A stretch of DNA of 13,351 nucleotides from an uncultured Blautia sp. (GTDB lineage: Bacteria > Bacillota > Clostridia > Lachnospirales > Lachnospiraceae), in contig UQJE01000067.1 in the NCBI GenBank assembly GCA_900541345.1, positions 1 through 13,351 on the forward strand. Direction: 5' to 3'. Below the pieces are notes generated by a model that saw nothing but the letters and a program-made list of their open reading frames with translations, was not told the origin of the DNA and ran no database searches. Below, piece after piece: positions 5,643-13,300 of the stretch. Made by a program: the position numbers and the translations under genes. The number at the start of each line of letters is the position of its first letter. Position 1 is the first letter of the stretch.

Positions 5643-8147
5643 ATGACAGGGCTTACCAATGAACAGGTACAGGAAAGAATTGCAGAGGGAAAAGTAAATT
5701 TTAATGAAAATCCCAATACAAGGACATACAAGCAGATTGTAAAAGAAAATACACTGACGTTTTTTAACTTTTTAAATGCTGTGCTCCTTGTTTTGGTGCT
5801 TTTTGTGGGGTCGTATAAAAACTCCATGTTTGTAGGAATTATCATTATTAATACCGTAATTGGAATTATACAGGAAATACGTGCAAAAAAGACGATCGAC
5901 AAACTGGCTATCCTGACAGAGTCGAAAGCGGTGGTATTAAGGGATGGGAAGAAATGGAGTATTTCCACAGAGAAACTTGTTCTGGATGATTTGATTTATT
6001 TGAAAACAGGAGAACAAGTCCCGGCGGATTGCCGTATTATAGAGGGAAATCTTGAAGTAAATGAATCCCTTCTTACAGGAGAGGCAGATAATCTCGGGAA
6101 AGGTGAAGGAGACGAGCTGTTTTCGGGAAGCTTTGTGACGGCAGGAGAGGCGTGCTGTCAGATTATCCATGTAGGAAAAGATAATTATGCATCTCAGATT
6201 ACAAGTGAGGCAAAGGAATTTAAACGACATAATTCAGAGCTGCGCAATTCTCTGAATGCGATTTTAAAGGTGATCAGTATTATTATTGTTCCGCTTGGAC
6301 TGTTGCTTTTTTACAAACAGTTTTACATTGTGGGAGACAGTGTAAAGGATTCCGTTGTCAGTACAGTCGCAGCTGTTCTGGGAATGATTCCTGAGGGACT
6401 TGTTCTTCTTACAAGCGTTGCTCTTACATTGGGAGCATTAACTCTTGCAAAAAAGAAGACCCTGGTACAGGAGCTTTATTGCATTGAGACTCTGGCGCGG
6501 GTAGATACGCTCTGTCTTGATAAAACAGGAACGATCACAGAGGGAACCATGTGTGTGGAAAGGGTAGATGTATATGATCCGAACTGGAGAGAGTCAGAGC
6601 TTGCAGAGACGGTTTTAGAGGAAGATACGGCTGTTTTTGCAGAAGATGAAACTTTGGAAGAAGGAGTTTCAGAAAAAGAGATTTCAGAGAAAAATCTTCC
6701 GGAAGTTTCAGAGACAGAAAAAGAATCTGAAAAAGAAATTGGGCGTATCATGGGAAATCTCATGGCTGTTCTGAAAGATCAGAATGCAACAGCCGATGCG
6801 CTTCGAAAATATTTTGCGGTAAAAAAAGATATGGTGCCGACAAATGTAATTCCATTTTCATCTGACAGAAAATACAGCGGAGCTTCTTTTAAAGAACAGG
6901 GAACGTACCTTATGGGTGCGGCGCAGTTTTTGTTTCCGGAAGGAGACGAAGCTCTTGTGGAAAAATGCGGACAGTATGCAGAACAGGGATTTCGAGTTCT
7001 TGTTCTTGCGCATAGCCCAAATGAAAGTGTGGGAACGGAGTTGCCTTCAGGGCTTGTACCGGAAGCTCTTTTGATACTGACAGACGTAATCCGTAAAGAA
7101 GCGCCGGATACTCTGCGCTTTTTTGACAGTCAGGGAGTAGACTTAAAGGTGATTTCGGGAGACGATCCGGTTACGGTTGCCTCTATTGCAAAACGTGCAG
7201 GGCTCAAAAATGCAGAACAGTATGTGGATGCAACGACGATCACCACGCAGGAGGAGATGGACAAGGCAGTTGCAAATTACAGTGTATTCGGACGTGTGAC
7301 GCCGCAGCAGAAAAAGGCGATGGTACTGTCTCTGAAGAAACAGGGACATACGGTTGCCATGACAGGAGATGGTGTAAACGATGTTCTTGCTTTAAAAGAG
7401 GCAGACTGCAGCATTGCTATGGCAGAGGGAAGCGATGCAGCAAAGAATATTGCAAATGTGGTTCTTCTTGATTCTAATTTTGCGGCAATGCCTCATATTG
7501 TAAATCAGGGACGTCGTGTAGTAAATAATATCCGTACTGCAGCCTCCATGTTCCTGATTAAGACTATATTTTCTGTTTTGTTGTCTCTGATTACGATTTT
7601 CTTCGGAGAAGCCTATCCATTTGAGCCGATGTCACTTATCAGTGCATGCGCAGTGGGAATACCAACCTTCCTTCTCGCTCAGGAAAATAATTATCAGAAG
7701 ATAGATCATACTTTTCTGCGCCATGTATTTATGAATGCCTTTCCGGCAGCAGTTACTATTACAGGCTGTGTGTTTGCTGTCATGGTAGTCTGTCAAGACG
7801 TGTATCATTCGAATATCATGCTGAATACAGCGTGTGTTCTTGTGACTGGCTGGAATTATATGGCAGCTTTAAAGACGGTATATGCGCCTTTGAACCGTTA
7901 CAGAAAGGTGATTATCTACAGTATGCAGTGCAGCTTCTTCCTTGCGGCAGTAGTGCTGCAAAAGCTTCTGTCACTTGGCTCTCTGGAGTTTGGAATGATC
8001 ATTCTTGTATTTCTTCTTATGACATTCTCTCCGATTCTTATTGAGGCGATTACAGATGGAATCCGGAAGATGTACAGCCGTTCCTTTGACGGAGAAGAAA
8101 AAGGACGTCTGGCTTTGTTTCTTGAAAAGCTTGTGAAAGTAAAATAA
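5643..8147 (+). CDS. P-type cation-transporting ATPase, CtpE-like (possible Ca2+ transporter)
   Basis: An 834-residue membrane ATPase. In order: two N-terminal membrane helices (about 38-80); actuator domain with LTGEAD (144-149, the TGES-like loop); helices including MIPEGLVLLTSVAL (248-261), whose PEGL replaces the usual PEGLP/PEAL ion-site motif; phosphorylation site CLDKTGT (291-297, Asp293); nucleotide domain with MGAA (424-427, the KGA loop); hinge TGDGVND (574-580); and about six C-terminal helices from 633. There are no heavy-metal CPC or N-terminal MBD motifs. The M4 sequence and overall layout resemble mycobacterial CtpE, a Ca2+ uptake ATPase, so Ca2+ is a reasonable but unproven substrate. 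Residues about 318-366 form an insertion very rich in Glu, Ser and Thr, just after the phosphorylation site. It may be co-transcribed with mnmA, but the 70-nt hairpin-bearing gap leaves this open. A terminator follows the gene. Confidence 0.85.
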   Translation: MTGLTNEQVQERIAEGKVNFNENPNTRTYKQIVKENTLTFFNFLNAVLLVLVLFVGSYKNSMFVGIIIINTVIGIIQEIRAKKTIDKLAILTESKAVVLRDGKKWSISTEKLVLDDLIYLKTGEQVPADCRIIEGNLEVNESLLTGEADNLGKGEGDELFSGSFVTAGEACCQIIHVGKDNYASQITSEAKEFKRHNSELRNSLNAILKVISIIIVPLGLLLFYKQFYIVGDSVKDSVVSTVAAVLGMIPEGLVLLTSVALTLGALTLAKKKTLVQELYCIETLARVDTLCLDKTGTITEGTMCVERVDVYDPNWRESELAETVLEEDTAVFAEDETLEEGVSEKEISEKNLPEVSETEKESEKEIGRIMGNLMAVLKDQNATADALRKYFAVKKDMVPTNVIPFSSDRKYSGASFKEQGTYLMGAAQFLFPEGDEALVEKCGQYAEQGFRVLVLAHSPNESVGTELPSGLVPEALLILTDVIRKEAPDTLRFFDSQGVDLKVISGDDPVTVASIAKRAGLKNAEQYVDATTITTQEEMDKAVANYSVFGRVTPQQKKAMVLSLKKQGHTVAMTGDGVNDVLALKEADCSIAMAEGSDAAKNIANVVLLDSNFAAMPHIVNQGRRVVNNIRTAASMFLIKTIFSVLLSLITIFFGEAYPFEPMSLISACAVGIPTFLLAQENNYQKIDHTFLRHVFMNAFPAAVTITGCVFAVMVVCQDVYHSNIMLNTACVLVTGWNYMAALKTVYAPLNRYRKVIIYSMQCSFFLAAVVLQKLLSLGSLEFGMIILVFLLMTFSPILIEAITDGIRKMYSRSFDGEEKGRLALFLEKLVKVK

Positions 8148-8165
8148 AAGATAAAAATAAGTCAG

Positions 8166-8224
8166 AAAAAACCCGGGAACAAACCTGAGCGAGAGTGCTC
8201 AGAAATGTTTCCGGGTTTATTTTA
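8166..8224. terminator. Bidirectional intrinsic terminator between convergent genes
   Basis: Outer arms AAACCCGGGAACA (8169-8181) and TGTTTCCGGGTTT (8206-8218) pair with a single G-T wobble. They enclose a second perfect 6-bp stem, CTGAGC / GCTCAG. On the plus strand the stem runs into ATTTTATT. On the minus strand it runs into a six-T tract, the better terminator. It ends the ATPase transcript from the left and the amylosucrase-like transcript from the right. Confidence 0.85.
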
Positions 8225-8243
8225 TTGCTGTTTATTTTAAAAT

Positions 8244-9872
8244 TTATTTGCGAAGAAGCCATAAGAAGCCAAAAGCAGGAATGTTTACTCCTTTTGCTTT
8301 CATTTCCCGTCCAGAAATCAAATCGGTATAAATGCCGTCTTCTTCGTTAATCCAGGCTGTCTTGTCGTATTCGCTGAAATTGTAAATGCCAATGAATTTT
8401 TCCTCATCTGTTTCACGCACAAGGGCAAGTACTGAAACGTCCCAGGATTCTATTGTGCGGGCGGGAACAGAAGAGTTAAATACTTTGTGTGAGCTGCGAA
8501 CCGATTTTAACTGGTTAAGAGAAGAAAAAATCTGTCCCTGTACAGTGTGTGTCAGCTTTCTGTTTTCGGCCAGGTTTTTGTCAAAATCTCCCGTAGGAAG
8601 AGAATAATCATTCAATTTTCCAATTTCATCACCACTTAACAGTACCGGAATTCCCGGAAGAGAGAGAAGGAAGCTGTGAAGAGTAATGTCATAGCGAACT
8701 GCTTTTTCTAATGCCGGAGTATTTCCCTCAAAATCTGCTTTTTCAATTCCACAAAGGGAGGCGGTTGTACCGTATACTCCTTCTTTAAACTGTTCTCCTC
8801 TTGCAAAAGAGCCAGGATATTTGCCAGTAAAGAAATCGTTCAAGTATTTTTTGTGAGGTATTTCTTCCATAGCGCAGTCTTTTAAATAGGAGTAATCCAG
8901 ATTCCACCGGATTTCATCATGGTTTCGCAGACAGTTCTGGAATACACAGTTTTCAGGAAGAGAGGTACATTTGTCTATCTGGCGGCGAAGAAGGGATACG
9001 TCTCTTGTCGCAGCTGTATGCCAGATGTCCGCCATATTTTCGGAGGAAAATAGAAGGTGGAAGACTGGATTTTCGAGAGAGCCAAACCAGGAAAAAGAAG
9101 ATTCCTGTTCCGTGTCTGTTTTTCCAAGGAGGAGAACTCCCGGGCATACAATTTCACATACAAGACGCATCATTCGGCCGATGGAATGGAGTGGAGGAAG
9201 CGGGTTTACACATATCATGTCTGTTCCCTGATTTGCAAGAGAGAGCAGCTGAAAAATCATGTTGTTAAAAGCGGCAGGTGAAAAAGCGTCTGAACTCTGT
9301 ACAAATGTTTCGGGGAAATGAAAGGAAAAATCGGAACAGATGCAGATATTGCGACCGTGGGAACGGGCAGCAAAGGCGGAGCAGTCTTTCCCTGTGCCTT
9401 TTAAGAAAAGGAAATTTACAAGGCATTCTTCCATGTAATTCAACAATTCGTTTTGTGCAGCTTCTGTTTCAGGAAGGGAATCTTTATATATTTCCATTCC
9501 TGAAAGAGATTCTGTCCGATACCAGTTTGGATTTTCTGCACGTTCTATATCGGAGTTTTGGAGTTCCTGTTCTCTTTCGTCATAAAAACGTCTCATTTGT
9601 AAAGTCAGGTCTTTCAGATAAGAAAGAGCGTCTTTTGAATTTTCATAAAGTTCACAGTACAGCCATTTCAGTTCATCATAATAGCGGGAAAAGCGCTGCT
9701 GATAAATAAAGTCCTCTTTGGGGGCGGCGGTGAGACGTGGCTCTTTTTGATTTTCAGTTGTAATTTTTGCAGGTTCTGCCTTCTGTGTGCTGATTTTTAT
9801 ATAATCTGTTTTTTTTGTTTCCAGTCGTGAAGCTGCAACGGCTTTTTTCTTCTGGAGTCTTTTACTTGCCAT
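8244..9872 (-). CDS. Amylosucrase-like GH13_4 protein, apparently catalytically inactive
   Basis: A 542-residue protein with no signal peptide. Residues 1-55 are a Lys/Thr-rich tail. Residues 56-120 match the amylosucrase helical N-domain (RFSRYYDEL, then SDIERAENPNW). The second half follows amylosucrase closely: WHTAATRDVSLL (284-295), LRNHDEIRW (315-323), YPGSFARG (352-359), PVLLSGDEIGKLND (409-422), GQIFSSLNQLKSVR (446-459) and IYNFSEYDKTAWI (496-508). Against remembered Neisseria polysaccharea amylosucrase (about 636 aa), about 95 residues of the early barrel are missing, including the conserved NH motif. GVDILRMDAVAF becomes GTDMICVNPLPP (216-227), so the nucleophile D286 is Asn223 and R284 is Cys221. 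The acid/base E328 aligns with Lys251. Only H392/D393 survive, as His318/Asp319. The frame is unbroken, with AGGAGG 7 nt before the ATG, its own promoter and a terminator, so this looks like a maintained pseudoenzyme rather than a decaying gene. A glucan-binding or regulatory role is conceivable but unknown. Confidence 0.75.
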   Translation of the reverse strand: MASKRLQKKKAVAASRLETKKTDYIKISTQKAEPAKITTENQKEPRLTAAPKEDFIYQQRFSRYYDELKWLYCELYENSKDALSYLKDLTLQMRRFYDEREQELQNSDIERAENPNWYRTESLSGMEIYKDSLPETEAAQNELLNYMEECLVNFLFLKGTGKDCSAFAARSHGRNICICSDFSFHFPETFVQSSDAFSPAAFNNMIFQLLSLANQGTDMICVNPLPPLHSIGRMMRLVCEIVCPGVLLLGKTDTEQESSFSWFGSLENPVFHLLFSSENMADIWHTAATRDVSLLRRQIDKCTSLPENCVFQNCLRNHDEIRWNLDYSYLKDCAMEEIPHKKYLNDFFTGKYPGSFARGEQFKEGVYGTTASLCGIEKADFEGNTPALEKAVRYDITLHSFLLSLPGIPVLLSGDEIGKLNDYSLPTGDFDKNLAENRKLTHTVQGQIFSSLNQLKSVRSSHKVFNSSVPARTIESWDVSVLALVRETDEEKFIGIYNFSEYDKTAWINEEDGIYTDLISGREMKAKGVNIPAFGFLWLLRK

Positions 9873-9907
9873 AATATTTCCTCCTGTTTTAAAACTTTTT
9901 AAAACTT

Positions 9908-9926
9908 AATGTAACAATCTTACATT
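9908..9926. promoter_or_regulatory. Candidate operator: perfect palindrome AATGTAA-N5-TTACATT
   Basis: A 7+5+7 perfect inverted repeat overlaps the -10 of the amylosucrase-like gene's promoter, a classic place for repressor binding. The TGTAA/TTACA half sites are two bases closer together than in the GlnR/TnrA consensus (TGTNA-N7-TNACA). I do not recognise the cognate regulator. Confidence 0.5.
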
Positions 9927-9945
9927 TCGTCAGGAAAAAAGTCAA
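9917..9945 (-). promoter_or_regulatory. Sigma-A promoter of the amylosucrase-like gene
   Basis: Read on the minus strand, TTGACT (9940-9945, 5 of 6) is followed after 17 bp by TAAGAT (9917-9922, 4 of 6). The expected start is near 9910, about 38 nt before the ATG. It is back-to-back with the gapA promoter, with 58 bp between the two -35 elements. Confidence 0.65.
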
Positions 9946-10003
9946 GTTCAGACAGTGAGGAAGGGCAATCTGAGAAATTTTGTAAGGTTTTTTAGAAAAA
10001 GTC

Positions 10004-10032
10004 TTGAATTTTTGTTTTGAATTCGGTACAAT
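10004..10032 (+). promoter_or_regulatory. Sigma-A promoter of gapA
   Basis: TTGAAT (10004-10009) and TACAAT (10027-10032, 5 of 6) are 17 bp apart. The predicted transcript begins near 10039 and has a leader of about 68 nt before the gapA ATG. A TTG...TTAACAA element starts 9 bp downstream of the -10 (10042-10059). Confidence 0.7.
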
Positions 10033-10045
10033 ACTCCTAGGTTGA

Positions 10046-10071
10046 CGTTTCTTTAACAAATAAAGGAAACG
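10046..10071 (+). promoter_or_regulatory. gapA leader hairpin overlapping a Rex-like half site
   Basis: CGTTTCTTTA (10046-10055) pairs with TAAAGGAAACG (10061-10071) with one bulged G around the loop ACAAA. It sits at the very 5' end of the predicted gapA mRNA, where such stems often protect glycolytic transcripts from decay. The same DNA contains an 18-bp TTG...CAA element at 10042-10059. Its right half, TTAACAA, is identical to a clostridial Rex half site; the left half matches only TTG. Confidence 0.45.
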
Positions 10072-10106
10072 CCTAATTACCATTTAATTCATAGGAGGAA
10101 TTTATC

Positions 10107-11126
10107 ATGGCAGTAAAAGTTGCAATCAATGGTTTTGGACGTATCGGTCGTCTTGCTTTCCGTCAGATGTTCGGAGCAGAGGGATTTGAAATCGTAGCGA
10201 TCAACGACTTAACATCTCCGGCAGTGCTGGCTCACTTATTAAAATATGACTCTACACAGGGAAGATACGCTCTGTGCGATAAAGTTTCCGCTGGCGAAGA
10301 CTCTATCACAGTAGACGGAAAAGAAATCAAAATTTATGCAAAAGCTAACGCTGCAGAGCTTCCTTGGGGAGAAATCGGAGTAGATGTAGTTCTTGAGTGT
10401 ACAGGATTCTACACATCCAAAGATAAAGCACAGGCTCATATCGATGCTGGTGCAAAACATGTTATCATCTCCGCTCCGGCTGGAAATGACCTGAAAACAA
10501 TCGTTTACAACGTAAACCATGACACATTAACAGCAGATGACCACATCATCTCCGCTGCATCTTGTACAACAAACTGCTTAGCACCAATGGCAAAAGCATT
10601 AAATGACCTTGCAGCAATCAAATCCGGTATCATGTGCACAATCCACGCTTACACAGGTGATCAGATGACACTTGACGGACCGCAGAGAAAAGGTGATTTA
10701 AGAAGAAGCCGTGCAGCAGCAGTAAATATCGTTCCAAACAGCACAGGTGCTGCAAAAGCTATCGGTCTTGTTATTCCGGAACTGAACGGTAAATTAATCG
10801 GTTCTGCACAGCGTGTTCCAACACCAACAGGTTCTACAACTATCTTAACAGCAGTTGTTGAAGGAAATGTAACAAAAGAGCAGGTTAACGCAGCTATGAA
10901 AGCAGCAGCTAACGAATCCTTCGGATACAATGAAGACGAAATCGTTTCCAGCGACATCGTTGGTATGAGATTTGGTTCTCTGTTTGATGCTACACAGACA
11001 ATGGTTCTTCCGTTAGACAACGGCACAACAGAGGTACAGGTTGTTTCCTGGTATGACAATGAGAACTCCTACACAAGCCAGATGGTTCGTACAATCAAAC
11101 ACTTTGGCAAACTGCTGAACGCTTAA
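10107..11126 (+). CDS. gapA: Glyceraldehyde-3-phosphate dehydrogenase (NAD-dependent, glycolytic)
   Basis: Oxidises and phosphorylates glyceraldehyde 3-phosphate to 1,3-bisphosphoglycerate, making NADH, in the cytoplasm. The 339-residue protein shows INGFGRIGR (7-15, dinucleotide fold), Asp34 in AINDL (31-35), indicating NAD rather than NADP use, the active site SAASCTTNCLAP (149-160, Cys153 nucleophile), His180 in TIHAYTGDQ (178-186), DLRRSRAAAVNIVPNSTGAAK (197-217; split here as DLRRSRAAAV plus NIVPNSTGAAK), and SWYDNENSY (314-322). Full length, with AGGAGG about 7 nt before the ATG. It heads a gap-pgk-tpi cluster but is separated from pgk by a terminator, so a monocistronic gapA message plus readthrough is likely. 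Codon choice is narrow, as expected of a highly expressed gene. Confidence 0.97.
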   Translation: MAVKVAINGFGRIGRLAFRQMFGAEGFEIVAINDLTSPAVLAHLLKYDSTQGRYALCDKVSAGEDSITVDGKEIKIYAKANAAELPWGEIGVDVVLECTGFYTSKDKAQAHIDAGAKHVIISAPAGNDLKTIVYNVNHDTLTADDHIISAASCTTNCLAPMAKALNDLAAIKSGIMCTIHAYTGDQMTLDGPQRKGDLRRSRAAAVNIVPNSTGAAKAIGLVIPELNGKLIGSAQRVPTPTGSTTILTAVVEGNVTKEQVNAAMKAAANESFGYNEDEIVSSDIVGMRFGSLFDATQTMVLPLDNGTTEVQVVSWYDNENSYTSQMVRTIKHFGKLLNA

Positions 11127-11158
11127 TTTCGGCATACTTGTAGAAGAATAGACTCAGG

Positions 11159-11193
11159 AAAGGGTCCGGTCTGATGTGGACCGGGCTCTTTTT
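11159..11193 (+). terminator. Intrinsic terminator between gapA and pgk
   Basis: A 13-bp stem with two G-U pairs forms between AAAGGGTCCGGTC (11159-11171) and GACCGGGCTCTTT (11179-11191), around a 7-nt loop. It runs into a T-rich tract. Because pgk starts 29 nt later and I see no promoter between, pgk probably depends on partial readthrough, giving more gapA than pgk-tpi mRNA. Confidence 0.8.
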
Positions 11194-11221
11194 CTATATT
11201 TAAAATAAAGGAGGCAGAATA

Positions 11222-12415
11222 ATGCTGAATAAAAAATCTGTTGATGATATTAATGTAAAAGGCAAAAAAGTTCTTGTAAGATGTGATTTTAACGTACCTC
11301 TTCAGGACGGAAAAATCACAGACGAGAATCGTCTTGTAGCAGCTCTTCCTACAATCAAAAAATTAATCGCAGACGGTGGTAAAGTAATTCTTTGCTCCCA
11401 TCTTGGAAAACCGAAGGGACAGCCTCTTCCGGAAATGTCACTTGCTCCTGTAGCAGTACGCCTTTCCGAACTGCTCGGACAGGAAGTAAAATTTGCTGCT
11501 GATCCTGAAGTAGTAGGACCAAATGCAAAAGCTGCAGTAGAAGCAATGAATGACGGAGAAGTAGTTCTCCTTGAAAATACACGTTACCGTGCAGAAGAAA
11601 CAAAAAACGGAGAAGAATTCAGCAAAGAGCTTGCATCTCTCTGTGATGTATTCGTAAATGACGCATTCGGTACTGCTCATAGAGCACATTGCTCCAATGT
11701 TGGTGTAACACAGTTTGTTGACACAGCAGTAGTTGGTTATCTGATGCAGAAAGAAATCGACTTCCTTGGAAACGCAGTAAACAATCCGGAAAGACCGTTT
11801 GTTGCTATTCTTGGTGGTGCAAAAGTTTCCAGCAAAATTTCCGTTATCAACAACCTTCTTGACAAAGTAGACGTTCTTATTATCGGCGGCGGTATGGCAT
11901 ACACATTCTCCAAAGCTATGGGCGGACAGATTGGTGTATCTCTCTGCGAGGACGACTACCTTCAGTATTCACTGGATATGATGAAAAAAGCAGAAGAAAA
12001 AGGCGTGAAGCTTCTTCTTCCTGTAGATAACAGAATCGGCGATTCCTTCTCCAACGACTGCAACATTCAGGTTGTAAAACGCGGTGAGATTCCGGAAGGC
12101 TGGGAAGGAATGGATATCGGACCGGAAACAGAAAAATTATTCGCAGATGCTGTAAAAGATGCGAAGACAGTTGTATGGAACGGACCGATGGGCTGCTTCG
12201 AGATGCCGAACTTTGCACATGGTACAGAGGCTGTTGCGAAAGCACTGGCTGAGACAGAAGCAACAACAATCATCGGCGGTGGAGATTCTGCAGCAGCAGT
12301 AAATATCCTTGGATATGGTGATAAAATGACACATATCTCCACAGGCGGCGGTGCTTCCCTTGAATTCCTGGAAGGAAAAGAGCTTCCTGGTGTGGCAGCA
12401 GCAAACGATAAGTAG
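11222..12415 (+). CDS. pgk: Phosphoglycerate kinase
   Basis: Transfers the phosphate of 1,3-bisphosphoglycerate to ADP, producing ATP and 3-phosphoglycerate. The 397-residue monomer has all family marks: VLVRCDFNVP (17-26), SHLGKPKG (59-66), ENTRYRAEE (118-126), NDAFGTAHRAH (146-156), ILGGAKVSSK (196-205), VVWNGPMGCFE (317-327) and IIGGGDSAAA (350-359, nucleotide binding), with STGGGASLEFLEGKELPG (373-390) at the C-terminus. AAGGAGG lies 7-8 nt before the ATG. It directly follows the gapA terminator and is 110 nt from tpiA. That gap shows no convincing terminator or promoter, only short inverted repeats such as GAAACA/TGTTTC, so pgk and tpiA are probably co-transcribed. Nothing unusual in the protein. 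Confidence 0.97.
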   Translation: MLNKKSVDDINVKGKKVLVRCDFNVPLQDGKITDENRLVAALPTIKKLIADGGKVILCSHLGKPKGQPLPEMSLAPVAVRLSELLGQEVKFAADPEVVGPNAKAAVEAMNDGEVVLLENTRYRAEETKNGEEFSKELASLCDVFVNDAFGTAHRAHCSNVGVTQFVDTAVVGYLMQKEIDFLGNAVNNPERPFVAILGGAKVSSKISVINNLLDKVDVLIIGGGMAYTFSKAMGGQIGVSLCEDDYLQYSLDMMKKAEEKGVKLLLPVDNRIGDSFSNDCNIQVVKRGEIPEGWEGMDIGPETEKLFADAVKDAKTVVWNGPMGCFEMPNFAHGTEAVAKALAETEATTIIGGGDSAAAVNILGYGDKMTHISTGGGASLEFLEGKELPGVAAANDK

Positions 12416-12525
12416 AACGCTGGCATTGAACACTTGATGATGCGAAACAGAATCTAGTGAACATGGTGTTTCCTTATAAAATAAAAAATAATCCTATCAA
12501 TTCAATATGAACGGAGAATAGAAAA

Positions 12526-13275
12526 ATGGCAAGAAAAAAAATTATCGCTGGTAACTGGAAAATGAACATGACACCAAGCGAGGCAGTAAAATTAGTAGAA
12601 ACATTAAAACCTCTCGTAGCAAACGAAGAGGTAGATGTAGTGTTCTGTGTACCTGCAATTGATATTATCCCGGTTGTGGAAGCTGCAAAGGGAAGCAATA
12701 TCCAGGTTGGTGCTGAGAATATGTACTTTGAAGAAAAAGGCGCATATACAGGTGAGATTTCCCCAAATATGCTTACAGATGCAGGTGTAAAATATGTTGT
12801 TCTGGGACATTCCGAGAGAAGAGAATATTTTGCTGAAACAGATGAGACAGTAAACAAAAAAATGCTGAAAGCATTCGAGCACGGTATTACTCCGATTATG
12901 TGCTGCGGCGAAACTCTGACACAGAGAGAGCAGGGTGTGACAATGGACTTCATCCGTCAGCAGGTTAAAATTGGTTTCCAGGGTGTGACAGCAGATCAGG
13001 CAAAAACAGCTGTTATCGCTTATGAACCAATCTGGGCTATCGGAACAGGTAAAACAGCAACAACTGAGCAGGCTCAGGAGGTTTGCGCTGGAATCCGTGC
13101 ATGCATCGCAGAAATTTATGATGAAGCAACAGCAGAAGCAATCCGTATTCAGTACGGCGGTTCTGTAAATGCAGGAACTGCTCCGGAACTGTTTGCACAG
13201 AACGATATTGACGGCGGTCTTGTTGGCGGTGCTTCTCTGAAAGAAGAGTTCGGAAAAATCGTAAATTATAAATAA
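12526..13275 (+). CDS. tpiA: Triosephosphate isomerase
   Basis: Interconverts dihydroxyacetone phosphate and glyceraldehyde 3-phosphate, feeding GapA. The 249-residue (beta/alpha)8 enzyme shows AGNWKMN (8-14, Asn10 and catalytic Lys12), LGHSERR (93-99, catalytic His95), AYEPIWAIGTGK (165-176, catalytic Glu167 plus the phosphate-gripping loop 6) and IQYGGSVN (208-215). GGVDGGLVGGASL-type phosphate binding is seen as DGGLVGGASL (229-238). The length is typical. CGGAGAA precedes the ATG. It is the last complete gene of the glycolytic cluster; in related clostridia gpmI often follows, but the window ends too soon to tell. Confidence 0.97.
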   Translation: MARKKIIAGNWKMNMTPSEAVKLVETLKPLVANEEVDVVFCVPAIDIIPVVEAAKGSNIQVGAENMYFEEKGAYTGEISPNMLTDAGVKYVVLGHSERREYFAETDETVNKKMLKAFEHGITPIMCCGETLTQREQGVTMDFIRQQVKIGFQGVTADQAKTAVIAYEPIWAIGTGKTATTEQAQEVCAGIRACIAEIYDEATAEAIRIQYGGSVNAGTAPELFAQNDIDGGLVGGASLKEEFGKIVNYK

Positions 13276-13279
13276 TAAT

Positions 13280-13300
13280 TTTCTTAAATAAAATAAGAAA
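13280..13300 (+). terminator. Weak AT-rich hairpin after tpiA
   Basis: TTTCTTA and TAAGAAA (7 bp, perfect) surround a 7-nt loop just behind the tpiA stop and run into TTTGTG. The stem has only one G-C pair, so it is a poor terminator and may instead mark an mRNA end or be chance. A second small hairpin, CCGGA-gtaa-TCCGG, lies at 13333-13346 near the window edge. Confidence 0.3.

Noticed and set aside
6476..6763. Long minus-strand open frame inside the ATPase
   Set aside because: It is a shadow of the Glu/Ser-rich insertion, whose codons rarely create stops in the opposite frame.
8971..9709. Several plus-strand open frames opposite the amylosucrase-like gene
   Set aside because: They overlap each other, have no ribosome binding sites and encode basic, low-complexity peptides, whereas the minus-strand frame has clear GH13 similarity.
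8244..9872. Frameshifted or assembly-damaged amylosucrase
   Set aside because: Homology on both sides of the missing segment lies in one continuous frame, and the missing barrel residues are not found in other frames. This is an internal deletion plus substitutions, not a frameshift.
12416..12525. Promoter or terminator between pgk and tpiA
   Set aside because: TATAAA-like and TTGAAC-like hexamers occur but not at acceptable spacing. The inverted repeats are short with long loops and no T-run.
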